The notes below the pieces were generated by a model that saw nothing but the letters and a program-made list of their open reading frames with translations, was not told the origin of the DNA and did no database searches. Made by a program: the position numbers and the translations under genes. Of a DNA stretch of 64,000 nt, positions 40,838 through 49,824 are shown in pieces. Every line of letters begins with the position of its first letter. The stretch's first letter is position 1. Origin of the DNA: Microtetraspora malaysiensis (GTDB lineage: Bacteria > Actinomycetota > Actinomycetes > Streptosporangiales > Streptosporangiaceae); NCBI RefSeq assembly GCF_001528665.1, contig NZ_BBYJ01000008.1, positions 1 through 64,000 on the forward strand. Direction: 5' to 3'.

Positions 40838-41490
40838 CGCGCGGCTCCGGCGGCCAGCTGTCCGGAGGACAGGACGGTGTGCCGCGCCCCGGTCGCCTCG
40901 ATGAGGCCGGGATCGTGGCTGGCCATGACGACGGTCCCTCCGCTCCGGGCGTACTCGGTCAGGATCCCGGCCAGCCGGGCGCGGAAGGCGGTGTCGAGGC
41001 CGTGCTCCGGCTCGTCCAGCAGGAGCAGGCGGCTGGGCCGGACGAGCGCGGAGGCCAGGCACAGCCGCTGCCGCTGGCCGGTGGAGAGGGTCAGCGGGAC
41101 GGCGTCGGCCCGTTCGGTGAGCCCGCAGCGCTCCAGGACCTGGGTGACGTCCGGCCAGGCCTCGTCCACCGGCTCGTGCGTGACCCGGATCAGCTCGACG
41201 TGCTCGCGTACGGTCAGCCCGGGATACCACGCCGGTTCGGCGGCGACCAGGGCGACCGCGCGCCAGAACGCGGCGTCGTCGCTCGGCGGCGTGCCCAAGA
41301 CGGAGACCTCGCCGGAGGTCGGCGGTCGCAGGCCGGCCAGGCAGCGCAGCAGGGTGGACTTCCCCGTCCCGTTCTCGCCCGCGACGGCGACGATCTCTCC
41401 CTGACGGACGGTGAGATCGACGCCGCGCAGGACGGGGTTCGCCCCCAGCACGACGTGGAGACCTTTAACGTTGATGATCGGCTCAGACAC
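40834..41490 (-). CDS. ABC transporter ATP-binding protein
   Basis: A 218-residue ATPase subunit. Walker A GENGTGKST is at 38-46, the signature is LSTGQRQR, Walker B is LLLLDEPEHGLD, and the switch His lies in MASHDPG, so all ATP-hydrolysis motifs are present. It would power the permease encoded next. GTG 41490 has TAGGCT ending 6 nt upstream on the minus strand (41497-41502), which suggests a leaderless transcript. Confidence 0.95.
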   Translation of the reverse strand: MSEPIINVKGLHVVLGANPVLRGVDLTVRQGEIVAVAGENGTGKSTLLRCLAGLRPPTSGEVSVLGTPPSDDAAFWRAVALVAAEPAWYPGLTVREHVELIRVTHEPVDEAWPDVTQVLERCGLTERADAVPLTLSTGQRQRLCLASALVRPSRLLLLDEPEHGLDTAFRARLAGILTEYARSGGTVVMASHDPGLIEATGARHTVLSSGQLAAGAAR

Positions 41491-41520
41491 GACCTGAGCC
41501 TAGCCAAATCGGGACGCCGG

Positions 41521-42510
41521 TCAGCGGGGGCCGGGAACGCGGGAGCGGAACGTCTGGCGATAGGCGAGGGGGGCGACGCCGACCGCCGCGTGCAGGTGCT
41601 GCCGCAGTGAAACGGCGGTGCCGAACCCGGCCTTCCTGGCGATCTCGTCCACCGACAGGTCGGTGGTCTCCAGCAGGGTCCTGGCCTGCTCCACCCGGCG
41701 CCCGGTGAGCCAGCGGGCCGGGCTGAGCCCCGTCTCCTCGCGGAACCTGCGGGTGAACGTGCGCACGCTCATCCGGGCGTGCGCGGCCAGCTCGGTCAGA
41801 TCGACCGGCTCGTGCAGCCGCTCCAGCATCCAGGCCCGGGTGGGTGCGGTGCCGGCGCCGCCGGGGGCGGGCAGGGGGCGCTCGATGTACTGCGCCTGCC
41901 CGCCCTCCCGGAACGGCGGCGTCACGCACCTGCGGGCCGCCCGGTTGGCCACCTCGCTGCCGTGGTCGCGGCGTACCACGTGCAGGCAGAGGTCGATCCC
42001 GGAGGCCACACCCGCGGAGGTGAGAATGTCGCCGTCGTCGATGAACAGCACGTCGGGGTCGAGCCGTACACGGGGGAAGAGCCGCTGGAACCGCCGGGCG
42101 TGGTACCAGTGCGTGGCGGCCGGTCGATCGTCGAGCAGGCCGGCCGCGGCGAGGACGAACGCCCCCGTGCAGATCGACATCATCCGGGACCGTCTCGCCG
42201 CCGCCTGGAGCGCCGAGCGGAGTTCGTCGTCGATCGTGCCGGCGGTGAGCGCGGATCCGCCGTGGACGCCGGGCACGATGACCGTGTCGGCGGTCTCCAG
42301 GACGCTGAGGTCGTGGTCGGGCAGCACGTGGTAGCCGGCCGAGCCGCGCACGGGAGCGCCGCCCGGCGAACAGGTGCTGATCTCGTAGAGCGGCCGCTCC
42401 GCCGGGCCCCTGGCCACCCGGAAGACCTGCCCGGGGACGCCGAGGTCGAGGGGCGCGAAGTCGTCGAGGGCGACGATCACGACGCGGTGCGGGGGCGCTT
42501 CGGGAGCCAT
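41521..42510 (-). CDS. GlxA-family transcriptional regulator (DJ-1/PfpI + AraC HTH)
   Basis: A 329-residue regulator. The N-terminal DJ-1/PfpI-like domain (about residues 8-190) keeps the nucleophile-elbow-like MSICTGAFVLAAAG and the HWYHA segment; the C-terminal AraC DNA-binding domain (about 225-322) has MSVRTFTRRFREETG and IARKAGFGTAVSLRQHL. The ligand is unknown. It is divergent from an MFS transporter with only 71 bp between the start codons and a 14-bp palindrome in the gap, a typical local regulator-target arrangement. Confidence 0.93.
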   Translation of the reverse strand: MAPEAPPHRVVIVALDDFAPLDLGVPGQVFRVARGPAERPLYEISTCSPGGAPVRGSAGYHVLPDHDLSVLETADTVIVPGVHGGSALTAGTIDDELRSALQAAARRSRMMSICTGAFVLAAAGLLDDRPAATHWYHARRFQRLFPRVRLDPDVLFIDDGDILTSAGVASGIDLCLHVVRRDHGSEVANRAARRCVTPPFREGGQAQYIERPLPAPGGAGTAPTRAWMLERLHEPVDLTELAAHARMSVRTFTRRFREETGLSPARWLTGRRVEQARTLLETTDLSVDEIARKAGFGTAVSLRQHLHAAVGVAPLAYRQTFRSRVPGPR

Positions 42511-42539
42511 GGCCGGATTCTTTCACATATTGGCTTTCA

Positions 42540-42553
42540 GGCCACTCGTGGCC
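42540..42553. promoter_or_regulatory. Palindrome GGCCAC-TC-GTGGCC between glxA-like and MFS genes
   Basis: A perfect 14-bp palindrome at the centre of the 71-bp divergent region, flanked by ATAT at about 42527-42530 and 42556-42559. It is a candidate operator for the AraC-type regulator. AraC proteins more often use direct repeats, so the link is inference. Confidence 0.4.
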
Positions 42554-42581
42554 CGATATCGCCCCATCTGATGATGTCCGG

Positions 42582-43871
42582 GTGACATCCAGAGGGTTGA
42601 GAATCAGCCGTCCGCACCGAGCGTGGATCGTGGCCGCCGTCGCGCTGGTCGCCATCATCGGCGCGGCCGGGTTCCGGGCCACGCCGGGAGTGTTCATCAC
42701 GCCGCTTCAGGAGGAGTTCGGCTGGACGAGGGGCACCATCGGTTTCGCCGTGTCGGTGAACCTGATGCTCTTCGGGCTCACCGCGCCGTTCGCCGCCGCC
42801 CTGATGGACCGTTTCGGCATGCGCTCGGTCGTGTCCGCCGCGCTCGCCCTGGTCGCGGCCGGCAGCGGGGTCACCGTGTTCATGACCGCGAGCTGGCAGC
42901 TCGTGCTGTGCTGGGGCGTGCTCGTCGGGCTCGGCACCGGCTCGATGGCGCTGGTCTTCGTCGCCACGGTCACCGACCGCTGGTTCGTACGGCACCGCGG
43001 GCTGGTCACCGGCGTGCTCACGGCGGGCGGGGCCGCCGGCCAGCTCGTCTTCCTGCCCCTGCTGGCCCATCTCGTCGAGATGTCGGGATGGCGGACGGCG
43101 GCGCTGGTCGTGACCGCGTGCGCGCTCGCGGTCGTGCCGCTGGTGTGGTTCCTGCTTCGCGACTCTCCCGAAGAGCTCGGCCTGCGGCCGTACGGCGCGG
43201 CGCCGGACGCCGAGCCGCGCGTACGGCCGGCCGGGGGAGGGGCGGCGGCCCGCGCGCTCCGGACGTTGCGCGACGCGGCGCGCACCCGGGCGTTCTGGTA
43301 CCTCGCCCTGGGCTTCGGGATCTGCGGGGCGAGCACGAACGGCCTGGTCGGCACGCACTTCATCCCGGCGGCGCACGACCACGGCATGCCCGAGACCACC
43401 GCGGCCGGGCTGCTCGCCGTCGTCGGGATCTTCGACATCGTGGGGACCGTGTTCTCCGGCTGGCTCAGCGACCGGATGGACGCCCGGGTGCTCCTGGCGG
43501 TCTACTACGTGCTGCGCGGGCTGTCCCTGGTGATCCTGCCGTCGCTGTTCGCCGACAGCGCCCAGCCGAGCATGCTGGTGTTCATCATCTTCTACGGCCT
43601 GGACTGGGTGGCCACCGTGCCGCCGACGGTGGCCCTCTGCCGGAAGATCTTCGGCGCGAACGGGGCGATCGTGTTCGGCTGGGTGTTCGCCTCCCACCAG
43701 ATCGGCGCCGCGTTCGCCGCCACCCTCGCCGGGGTGACGCGCGACCACCTCGGGAACTACGACCTCGCCTGGTACGGCGCGGGCGTGCTCTGCCTGGCCG
43801 CCGCCGTGATGTCGGCGCGGATCACCACCCGGGTGAGCGAGACACGCCGGGCTGGGATCCTGGTCGGATGA
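42582..43871 (+). CDS. MFS transporter (monocarboxylate-type/OFA-like)
   Basis: A 429-residue protein with 12 predicted helices. The start ATPGVFITPLQEEFGWTRG, followed by FGLTAPFAAALMDRFGMR, is characteristic of monocarboxylate/oxalate-formate-like MFS proteins of actinobacteria. The central loop (about 200-220) is hydrophilic. Substrate is unknown. GTG 42582 is close to the divergent regulator gene. The stop overlaps the next ATG (ATGA). Confidence 0.9.
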   Translation: MTSRGLRISRPHRAWIVAAVALVAIIGAAGFRATPGVFITPLQEEFGWTRGTIGFAVSVNLMLFGLTAPFAAALMDRFGMRSVVSAALALVAAGSGVTVFMTASWQLVLCWGVLVGLGTGSMALVFVATVTDRWFVRHRGLVTGVLTAGGAAGQLVFLPLLAHLVEMSGWRTAALVVTACALAVVPLVWFLLRDSPEELGLRPYGAAPDAEPRVRPAGGGAAARALRTLRDAARTRAFWYLALGFGICGASTNGLVGTHFIPAAHDHGMPETTAAGLLAVVGIFDIVGTVFSGWLSDRMDARVLLAVYYVLRGLSLVILPSLFADSAQPSMLVFIIFYGLDWVATVPPTVALCRKIFGANGAIVFGWVFASHQIGAAFAATLAGVTRDHLGNYDLAWYGAGVLCLAAAVMSARITTRVSETRRAGILVG

Positions 43872-44545
43872 ACCAATGGGTCCTCCCCCTCGTCGTCCGG
43901 ATCGAACGCGCCGCTCCCCCTGAGCGCACCGACGCGCTGGAAGCGGCCGCGCACGCCGTGCTGAGACTGCTCGACCAGGACGAATGGGCCGAACCGATCG
44001 CGCAGTGGGAGCGCATCGGGATCAGGAAGGTGGTCCGCCGGGCGCGCGGGGCGGAGTGGCGCCGGGCGCTCGCCCTGCCCGGCATCAGCGTCGAGGTGCG
44101 GACGGCCGAGGTGCGGACGCATCCGCCGGTGCCGCTCGACGATTGGCCGAGGGACCTCCAGCGCCTCCAGGTCTCCGGCACCGATCTGACCGATTCCGGT
44201 GTTCCAGGCCGTCCGGATTCGGAGAGCGCGGTCCTCTGGGTGAACCCGTACCTGGAGATGAGCGCGGGCAAGGTGATGGCGCAGGCGGGGCACGGCGCGC
44301 AGCTCGCGTGGTGGGGCAGTGACGAGCGGGCCAGGGACGCGTGGCGCGACGCGGGCCTGGGTGTGGCGGTCCGCGTCGCGTCTCCTGAGCTGTGGAACTC
44401 CCTGGTGGACAGCGGTCTCCCGGTGGTGCGGGACGCCGGCTTCACCGAGATCGCGCCCGGATCGGTCACCGTGATCGCCGACGCCCCCTGGCTGAGGCTG
44501 GGCGGCTTCCGTCCGGCGGGCTGGGGGCCGCTGCGCGCGACATGA
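43868..44545 (+). CDS. Peptidyl-tRNA hydrolase PTH2-family protein
   Basis: A 225-residue protein. The C-terminal half (about 115-220) matches the PTH2 fold, with LEMSAGKVMAQAGHGAQLAWW (shown in part) corresponding to the archaeal-type peptidyl-tRNA hydrolase motif MSxGKxxAQxxHA. The N-terminal 110 residues are an extra domain seen in actinobacterial homologs. Real hydrolase activity is untested for this type. ATG 43868 overlaps the MFS stop. Confidence 0.82.
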   Translation: MNQWVLPLVVRIERAAPPERTDALEAAAHAVLRLLDQDEWAEPIAQWERIGIRKVVRRARGAEWRRALALPGISVEVRTAEVRTHPPVPLDDWPRDLQRLQVSGTDLTDSGVPGRPDSESAVLWVNPYLEMSAGKVMAQAGHGAQLAWWGSDERARDAWRDAGLGVAVRVASPELWNSLVDSGLPVVRDAGFTEIAPGSVTVIADAPWLRLGGFRPAGWGPLRAT

Positions 44546-44598
44546 TCCTCGTTCCCGAAGTGTGATGGTGATCCCGCCCGAAATACCGCGATATGCCG

Positions 44599-44604
44599 TA
44601 CGCT
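44599..44604 (+). promoter_or_regulatory. TACGCT -10 box, 7 nt before GTG 44612
   Basis: TACGCT ends 7 nt before the GTG start of the following membrane-anchored protein; no ribosome site is present. Confidence 0.45.
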
Positions 44605-44611
44605 CCCGATC

Positions 44612-45589
44612 GTGTCACCTGGGGACAATGGGACAAAAGCGGTTCCGACTTATGTGGCGGCCGACGCGGAGACGACTCCGCTGCCGAAGATCGTGGTCCC
44701 CCCGCCCGCGCCGCCTGCCCGCTCGGGCAAGGGGCTGGGCGACCTGCCGATGCGGAAGGTCTATCGCCTGATCGCCGGAGCGGTCGCCGTCGTGGCGGTG
44801 GGCGTCGGCGGGGCGATCGTGCTGGGCCGCGGCGACGACGCGGCGCCCTCGGCCGCGCCGATCCCGTCGGCCGCGGCGACCGCGATCCCGAGCCTCCCCG
44901 TCGCGAACGGCGCCACGGGAGGCCCGGCGGCCACTTCCGGAATCACCCCCTTCGCGAGCCCTCTGGCCGGCTCGCCCGCCGCCTCGCCGCAGGCGTCCTC
45001 CGCGACCACCCCGGCGACGGTCACGGCCGTCATGCAGGCCGCGCTGTCCGATCCGCGGCTCCGGGAGCTGCCTGAGCGGGACCACGGGCTGCGCCGCCTC
45101 TACGGGCGGCCCACGGCGGCCAGGGGTCTGCTGAAGGACGACCGTTCAGGGGTCGCCTTGCCGCGCTTCGCGAAGGTGTGGAAGCTGACCCCGGCCAGCC
45201 CCTTCACCACCCGCCAGATGCTGCCCAAGATCAATGGAACGTCCTTCCGGGGCCTCCTGGTCACGTGCCCGGTGCCGATCCCGGCGCAGGAGAGCGTCAG
45301 GGACACCGCCTTCCTGGCCGCCCGGTGGACGCTGAACCACCACCCGTCCGACGCGACGATCTCCTGGACGGCCTCGCAACCCTTGAAGGTGGGGGAGCGG
45401 GACGGCTGGCTGCTCGGGTACACCGTGAACTACACGATCAGGGGCAAGAAGCGGCAGTCCATGGCGGCCCTCGCGCTGGTCGACGTGGCCAGGGACAAGC
45501 CCGCGCTGGTGTTCGTCACCATCCCCGACACGCAGAGGGCGCACTGGCGGGACATTAATACCGTTATGTCGCGAATTCGCGTGCTTTAA
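44612..45589 (+). CDS. Hypothetical membrane-anchored protein with extracellular domain
   Basis: A 325-residue protein: cytoplasmic Pro-rich head (1-48), one membrane helix (about 52-72), a Ser/Ala/Pro-rich extracellular linker (73-140), and a folded domain from about residue 145 to the end. I do not recognise the domain. GTG 44612 sits 7 nt after TACGCT. It precedes a DUF1269 gene by about 50 bp, and the two could be co-transcribed. Confidence 0.72.
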   Translation: MSPGDNGTKAVPTYVAADAETTPLPKIVVPPPAPPARSGKGLGDLPMRKVYRLIAGAVAVVAVGVGGAIVLGRGDDAAPSAAPIPSAAATAIPSLPVANGATGGPAATSGITPFASPLAGSPAASPQASSATTPATVTAVMQAALSDPRLRELPERDHGLRRLYGRPTAARGLLKDDRSGVALPRFAKVWKLTPASPFTTRQMLPKINGTSFRGLLVTCPVPIPAQESVRDTAFLAARWTLNHHPSDATISWTASQPLKVGERDGWLLGYTVNYTIRGKKRQSMAALALVDVARDKPALVFVTIPDTQRAHWRDINTVMSRIRVL

Positions 45590-45640
45590 GAGGTAGTCCT
45601 CCTGGGGATGATTACGGCCATCCGAAACGGGGGGATCGAT

Positions 45641-46132
45641 ATGTCGGATCTGATTGCCGTCGCGTACAACGACGTCGCCACCGCGAACACCGTCCGGGAC
45701 AAGCTCTTCGAGCTGCAGAAGCAGAACCTGATCAAGCTCGCCGACGCCGCGGTCGCGGAGCGGACCAAGGACGGCAAGATCAAGCTGCACCAGACCACCA
45801 GCACGACCGGCATCGGCGCCATGGGCGGGGCGCTGTGGGGCGGTCTCATCGGGCTCATCTTCTTCATGCCGCTCATCGGCATGGCCGTGGGCGCCGCGAC
45901 GGGCGCCGCGGCCGGCGCGATGACCGACGTGGGCGTGGACGACAAGTTCATGAAGCAGGTCGGTGAGGAGCTCAAGCCGGGCTCCGCCGCGCTCTTCGTG
46001 CTCGTCACCCAGAGCACCCCGGACAAGGTCATCCCGCAGATCTCGTCCTACGGCGGCAAGATCATCCACACCTCGCTGTCCAAGCAGGCCGAGGAGAACC
46101 TGCGCCAGGCGCTCGCCGGCGTCCAGCAGTGA
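45641..46132 (+). CDS. DUF1269 family membrane protein
   Basis: A 163-residue protein with a Gly/Ala-rich hydrophobic hairpin (about residues 66-108) between soluble segments, as in other DUF1269 proteins. The N-terminus MSDLIAVAYNDVATANTVRD is typical. Function unknown; often annotated as a putative membrane stress protein. ATG 45641 is preceded by GGGGGGAT and preferred over ATG 45608, which would add 11 non-conserved residues. It is convergent with the ion-channel gene and shares a hairpin terminator with it. Confidence 0.88.
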   Translation: MSDLIAVAYNDVATANTVRDKLFELQKQNLIKLADAAVAERTKDGKIKLHQTTSTTGIGAMGGALWGGLIGLIFFMPLIGMAVGAATGAAAGAMTDVGVDDKFMKQVGEELKPGSAALFVLVTQSTPDKVIPQISSYGGKIIHTSLSKQAEENLRQALAGVQQ

Positions 46133-46164
46133 GCCCGTAAGGGCCGGGCCGTACGGGGGCTCCC

Positions 46165-46198
46165 GAGCCGCGGAGCCGAGGTCTCGGGTCCGCGGCTC
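46165..46198. terminator. Bidirectional hairpin between DUF1269 and channel genes
   Basis: GAGCCGCGGA (46165-46174) pairs with TCCGCGGCTC (46189-46198) around a 14-nt loop that itself contains CCGAG/CTCGG. It overlaps the last two bases of the channel gene. Confidence 0.65.
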
Positions 46199-48083
46199 AG
46201 CGCTCCGCGAGCACGATCACCGCGTCACCGGGCGCGAACGCGATCGGCCGATCCTTGCCGGGGTTCAACACCACGCCGTACCGCGGCGGTTCGTTGATCC
46301 CGGCGGCGACCCGGTAGCCGATCGCGGTCTCGCCGCGCCGCCGGGCCGACTCGATCACGGTCGCGAACCGGAGCGGCTCCCCGATGGTCACGTAGTCCTC
46401 CACGGGGCGCGGATACAGCTCCGAGCCCTTGGAGTCGAAGAGGTAGCCGAACACGTCGGCCAGGTACGGGTTCTCCGCGAGCTGCGCGAGAAGGAGCCCG
46501 ATGACCGTGTCACTGATCACGATGTCGTCGGCCCGGGCGACCTCGGCGAGCACACGGTTGTTCTCGTCGTACATCTCGCTGACGATCGAGTACCGCTCGC
46601 CGAGCGTGGACTGGATGTCGCGCAACTGGAGCAACGTCATCAGGGTGCGTGTGTCCGCGTGATGCGGGTCGTACCTGCCGTCGGAGAGTACGATCACGTG
46701 CTCGTAGAGCCCGGTACCCAGAGACTCCAGCGCGTGCCTGTCGGTGATGTCGCACTTCTTGGCGTTCGCGGTGAGCCTGGCCAGGCCGGTGAGGTCGCGT
46801 CCCGCGGCCGGATGGTCGCTGGCGATGTCGATCGTCGATCCCTCGGGGACATAGCCGTCGAGATACCGCACGATCTGGGGGGCCCTGCCGTTCCAGCCGA
46901 GCAGCAGCGTCCGCTTGGGGCCGGGCCGTTCGTGCGCGGTGGCGGCGATGCGGTCCTCCTCCACCGGGACCGCGGCGCCCCCGAGACGGATGAGCGAGTC
47001 GTCGTCGGCGATCAGGATGATCTCGTCGTCCGCCGCGATCACCGTGTCCGACGGCGGGTTGAGCGCCACCTTCCCGGCCGAGCGCAACCCGATGACGGTC
47101 GCGGTCCGGTACGCGCCGAGCGCCTCGCCGTACGTCAGGCCGGCCAGGGACGGCTCGGACCGCAGGTAGATCTCCGCGCCGTCGAAGTTGAGCAGGTCCA
47201 TGCAGACGACCGACATGCCCGACTGCCGGGACGACTGGACGATGAGCCGGGACGCCGTGTCGTTGGAGTCGACCAGGTGGACGCCCGGACCGCCCGCGAG
47301 GCGTGCCGCCGCCATGTTGCGCGACGACGCGAGGGCGGCCACGACCGGAGGCTGGTCGCCGTCGCGCTTCGCGAGCGCGAGCAGGGTCTTGATGACGTGG
47401 GCGTCCGGGTCGTCGCCCTGCGGCGAGAGCACCACGATGGACCTGGCCGTCTCCAGGCTCATCAGGTCGAGGTCCGCCGGTTCCGTCGGGCGTCCGGTAC
47501 GGCAGACGAGCCGAGTCCGTCCGGTATCGCCCACCTTGGTGCGGATGGCCTGCTCCATGCCCGTCTTGTCGCGGTCGGCCAGGACGGCGATGACCGACCC
47601 CCGCTGGCTGGCGTCCGCCTTCACCAGCTCGCCCACGATGGTGAAGACCTGCTCCGACCAGCCGAGGATCACGGTGTGACCGCTCTCGATGATGCGTGAG
47701 CGTCCCTTGCGCAGCTCCTCGATCTTGCCCTTGAGCCCGGTGGACAGTACGCCGACCAGCGTGCTCACGATGAAGATGCCGCCGAGCGAGATGGTGAGCA
47801 TCAAGGCGAGGAAGGGCGCGGTCCCCGAGTCGCTGGCGATCTTGCCTGGGCTGAGAGCGCGGACCAGCGTCATCCACAGCACGCCCGCCAGCCCCGCGTG
47901 CTCGAACACCTCGTCCGGTGTGAGCCACAGGGTCAGGGCCGAGACGGCGAGGATCAGCACGAGCGACGCGAGGCCCAGCCAGCCGATCAGCGCCACCGTG
48001 CCCTTCGCCATCGTGTTGTCGAACCAGTAGCGCAGCCGTTCCCGGATCGTCGCCCTCGCCACCGAAATCTCCCGGAAGTTCAT
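46197..48083 (-). CDS. CASTOR/POLLUX-related ion channel with RCK-like domains
   Basis: A 628-residue membrane protein. Two or three helices near the N-terminus (about residues 27-120) hold a pore-like region, followed by tandem TrkA_N/RCK-like Rossmann domains ([18 protein letters not shown] around residue 145 and [18 protein letters not shown] around 400). This is the architecture of the CASTOR/POLLUX channels of plants and their bacterial relatives, which conduct cations such as K+ or Ca2+. The start was put at ATG 48083 (MNFREIS); the open frame to 48152 is alternative. The gene is divergent from maf. Confidence 0.9.
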   Translation of the reverse strand: MNFREISVARATIRERLRYWFDNTMAKGTVALIGWLGLASLVLILAVSALTLWLTPDEVFEHAGLAGVLWMTLVRALSPGKIASDSGTAPFLALMLTISLGGIFIVSTLVGVLSTGLKGKIEELRKGRSRIIESGHTVILGWSEQVFTIVGELVKADASQRGSVIAVLADRDKTGMEQAIRTKVGDTGRTRLVCRTGRPTEPADLDLMSLETARSIVVLSPQGDDPDAHVIKTLLALAKRDGDQPPVVAALASSRNMAAARLAGGPGVHLVDSNDTASRLIVQSSRQSGMSVVCMDLLNFDGAEIYLRSEPSLAGLTYGEALGAYRTATVIGLRSAGKVALNPPSDTVIAADDEIILIADDDSLIRLGGAAVPVEEDRIAATAHERPGPKRTLLLGWNGRAPQIVRYLDGYVPEGSTIDIASDHPAAGRDLTGLARLTANAKKCDITDRHALESLGTGLYEHVIVLSDGRYDPHHADTRTLMTLLQLRDIQSTLGERYSIVSEMYDENNRVLAEVARADDIVISDTVIGLLLAQLAENPYLADVFGYLFDSKGSELYPRPVEDYVTIGEPLRFATVIESARRRGETAIGYRVAAGINEPPRYGVVLNPGKDRPIAFAPGDAVIVLAER

Positions 48084-48152
48084 CAAACAGGTGGATTTAT
48101 GATCGAAAAACGTACCGGTCCTGGCGGCTCTGTCGTACACGAAAGCCGCCAC

Positions 48153-48158
48153 TAGACT
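48153..48158 (+). promoter_or_regulatory. TAGACT -10 box before maf
   Basis: TAGACT ends 8 nt before GTG 48167; no ribosome site is visible, which is consistent with leaderless translation. Confidence 0.4.
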
Positions 48159-48166
48159 CGGGTCCC

Positions 48167-48763
48167 GTGACCGAACTCGTTCTCGCCTCCGCCTCCCCGG
48201 CCCGGCTCGGAGTCCTGCGTGCCGCCGGGCTCGATCCCAAAGTGATCGTCAGCGGTGTGGACGAGGACGCGATCACCGCCGAGACCCCCGCCGCGCTCTG
48301 CCTGGTCCTCGCGAAGGCCAAGGCCGCCGCCGTCGCGGCGTCCCTGGAGGACGGGGTCGTCATCGGCTGCGACTCCGTGCTCGAACTCGACGGCCTTGCG
48401 TACGGCAAGCCCTCCTCGCCTGAGGAGGCGGTGTCCCGGTGGAGGTCGATGCGGGGCAGGACCGGCCACCTGCTCACCGGCCACTGCGTCATCGACGTGG
48501 CCTCGGGCCGTCAGGCCGCCGCGGTCGGCACGACCGTCGTCAGGTTCGGTGCTCCCACGGACGAGGAGATCTCCGCCTACGTGGCGAGCGGAGAGCCGTT
48601 GAAGGTCGCGGGCGCGTTCACCCTTGACGGGCTCGGCGGGTGGTTCGTCGACGGCATCGACGGCGACCACGGCAACGTCCTCGGGATCTCCCTCCCGCTG
48701 CTCCGCCGCCTGCTCGGGGAGATCGGCGTCCCCGTCACGAGCCTCTGGACGTCGGCGGGCTGA
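48167..48763 (+). CDS. maf: Maf-family nucleoside triphosphate pyrophosphatase
   Basis: House-cleaning NTP pyrophosphatase of 198 residues that hydrolyses modified or canonical nucleotides such as dTTP, UTP and m7GTP. The N-terminus [14 protein letters not shown] carries the family SxSPRR-like motif, and the central DSVLELDG segment and KPSSPEEA follow the family pattern. The exact substrate class cannot be read. GTG 48167 with TAGACT 8 nt upstream. The TGA stop lies within the first unit of a 33-bp tandem repeat. Confidence 0.92.
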   Translation: MTELVLASASPARLGVLRAAGLDPKVIVSGVDEDAITAETPAALCLVLAKAKAAAVAASLEDGVVIGCDSVLELDGLAYGKPSSPEEAVSRWRSMRGRTGHLLTGHCVIDVASGRQAAAVGTTVVRFGAPTDEEISAYVASGEPLKVAGAFTLDGLGGWFVDGIDGDHGNVLGISLPLLRRLLGEIGVPVTSLWTSAG

Positions 48764-48860
48764 TCTCCGGACGCCGGCCTCCGGGCGGCGTGCCGATCAC
48801 CGGGCACGGATCTCTGGGCGGCGCGCCGATTCCCGGACGCGGGCCCCTGGGCGGCGGGCG
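48762..48860 (+). repeat. Three imperfect 33-bp tandem repeats at the end of maf
   Basis: Units begin GATCTCCGG (48762), GATCACCGG (48795) and GATTCCCGG (48828) and end near GGGCGGCG-GCC. The period is exactly 33 bp, a multiple of three, and the first unit starts inside the maf stop codon. The three units are about 75-80 percent alike by eye. Confidence 0.7.
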
Positions 48861-48904
48861 GAATGCTGACGCGTGAGGAGATCGCGGCACATGATCCGAG
48901 GCGC

Positions 48905-48910
48905 TAGCCT
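48905..48910 (+). promoter_or_regulatory. TAGCCT -10 box, 7 nt before ATG 48918
   Basis: TAGCCT ends 7 nt before the EI24-type gene start, again in the leaderless geometry. Confidence 0.45.
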
Positions 48911-48917
48911 GCCGGAC

Positions 48918-49694
48918 ATGAGCGACATCGTACGACCTGCCCAGCGCGAGGCCGGTGGCTTCCTGAGGGGCGTCGGCTGTGCCTTCAAGGGGCTCGGGTG
49001 GGTCGCGCGACACCCCCGCTGGTGGCTGTTCGGCCTCATCCCCGCGCTGATCGCGTTCGTCCTGTACGCCTTCGCCCTGGTATGGCTTGGCACGCACGCC
49101 GGCGACGTCGCCAAGTGGGTGACCCCGTTCGCGGACGGCTGGGGCTGGCGGGACGTGTTCCGCACGCTCGTCGGCATCCTGATCTTCGTGGCCGGTCTCG
49201 CGCTCGCGGTGCTCACCTACGCGGCGGTCACCCTCGCCATCGGCGAGCCGTTCTACGAGAAGCTGTCGGAGAAGGTCGAGGAGGACCTCGGCGGTCTCCC
49301 CGCGGCCGTTGACGCGCCCTTCTGGCGATCGTTGATGCGGTCGATCCGCGACAGTCTGATCACCCTCGGCTACATGCTGCTGTTCACGATCCCGCTGTTC
49401 GTGCTCGGCTTCGTGCCGGTCATCGGCCAGACCGTCGTGCCCGTGCTCGGTGCGATCGTCTCCGGCTTCTTCCTGAGCGTGGAGTTGACCGCCCTGCCGC
49501 TGGAACGGCGCGGTATCGGGCGCAAGGAGCGCTTCGCCCTGCTGCGCGGGGAGAAGGGGGCCACGCTCGGCTTCGGCGTGCTCCTCTTCCTGGCCTTCAT
49601 GATCCCCCTTGTCGCGGTCGTGCTCATGCCCGCCGCGGTGGCGGGCGCCGCGATCCTGGTACGCGAGCGGTTGGCTCCCCCGCAGGAGGTCTGA
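48918..49694 (+). CDS. EI24/CysZ-like membrane protein
   Basis: A 258-residue protein with about five or six membrane helices that fits the EI24 domain (PF07264), shared with the sulfate permease CysZ. The segment GGFLRGVGCAFKGLGWVARH opens the family, and PFYEKLSEKVEED lies in the first long loop. The transport substrate is not known here. ATG 48918 was chosen from the TAGCCT box; an in-frame ATG at 48873 is less supported. Confidence 0.85.
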   Translation: MSDIVRPAQREAGGFLRGVGCAFKGLGWVARHPRWWLFGLIPALIAFVLYAFALVWLGTHAGDVAKWVTPFADGWGWRDVFRTLVGILIFVAGLALAVLTYAAVTLAIGEPFYEKLSEKVEEDLGGLPAAVDAPFWRSLMRSIRDSLITLGYMLLFTIPLFVLGFVPVIGQTVVPVLGAIVSGFFLSVELTALPLERRGIGRKERFALLRGEKGATLGFGVLLFLAFMIPLVAVVLMPAAVAGAAILVRERLAPPQEV

Positions 49695-49824
49695 TACCGC
49701 GCACGTCACGGCTGCCGGGGCGTCCCCGAACCTCGGCCGGGTCGGAGTTCTCCACAGGTCGCCTGATATCCCCAGAACGCCACTCGGCCGGTTGGCGGGA
49801 GAGCGCGTCGGCGACTCTCGGTCC

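Noticed and set aside
46510-47928. Long alternative minus-strand frame inside the channel gene
   Set aside because: Shadow frame; the overlapping frame carries clear TrkA-like domains.
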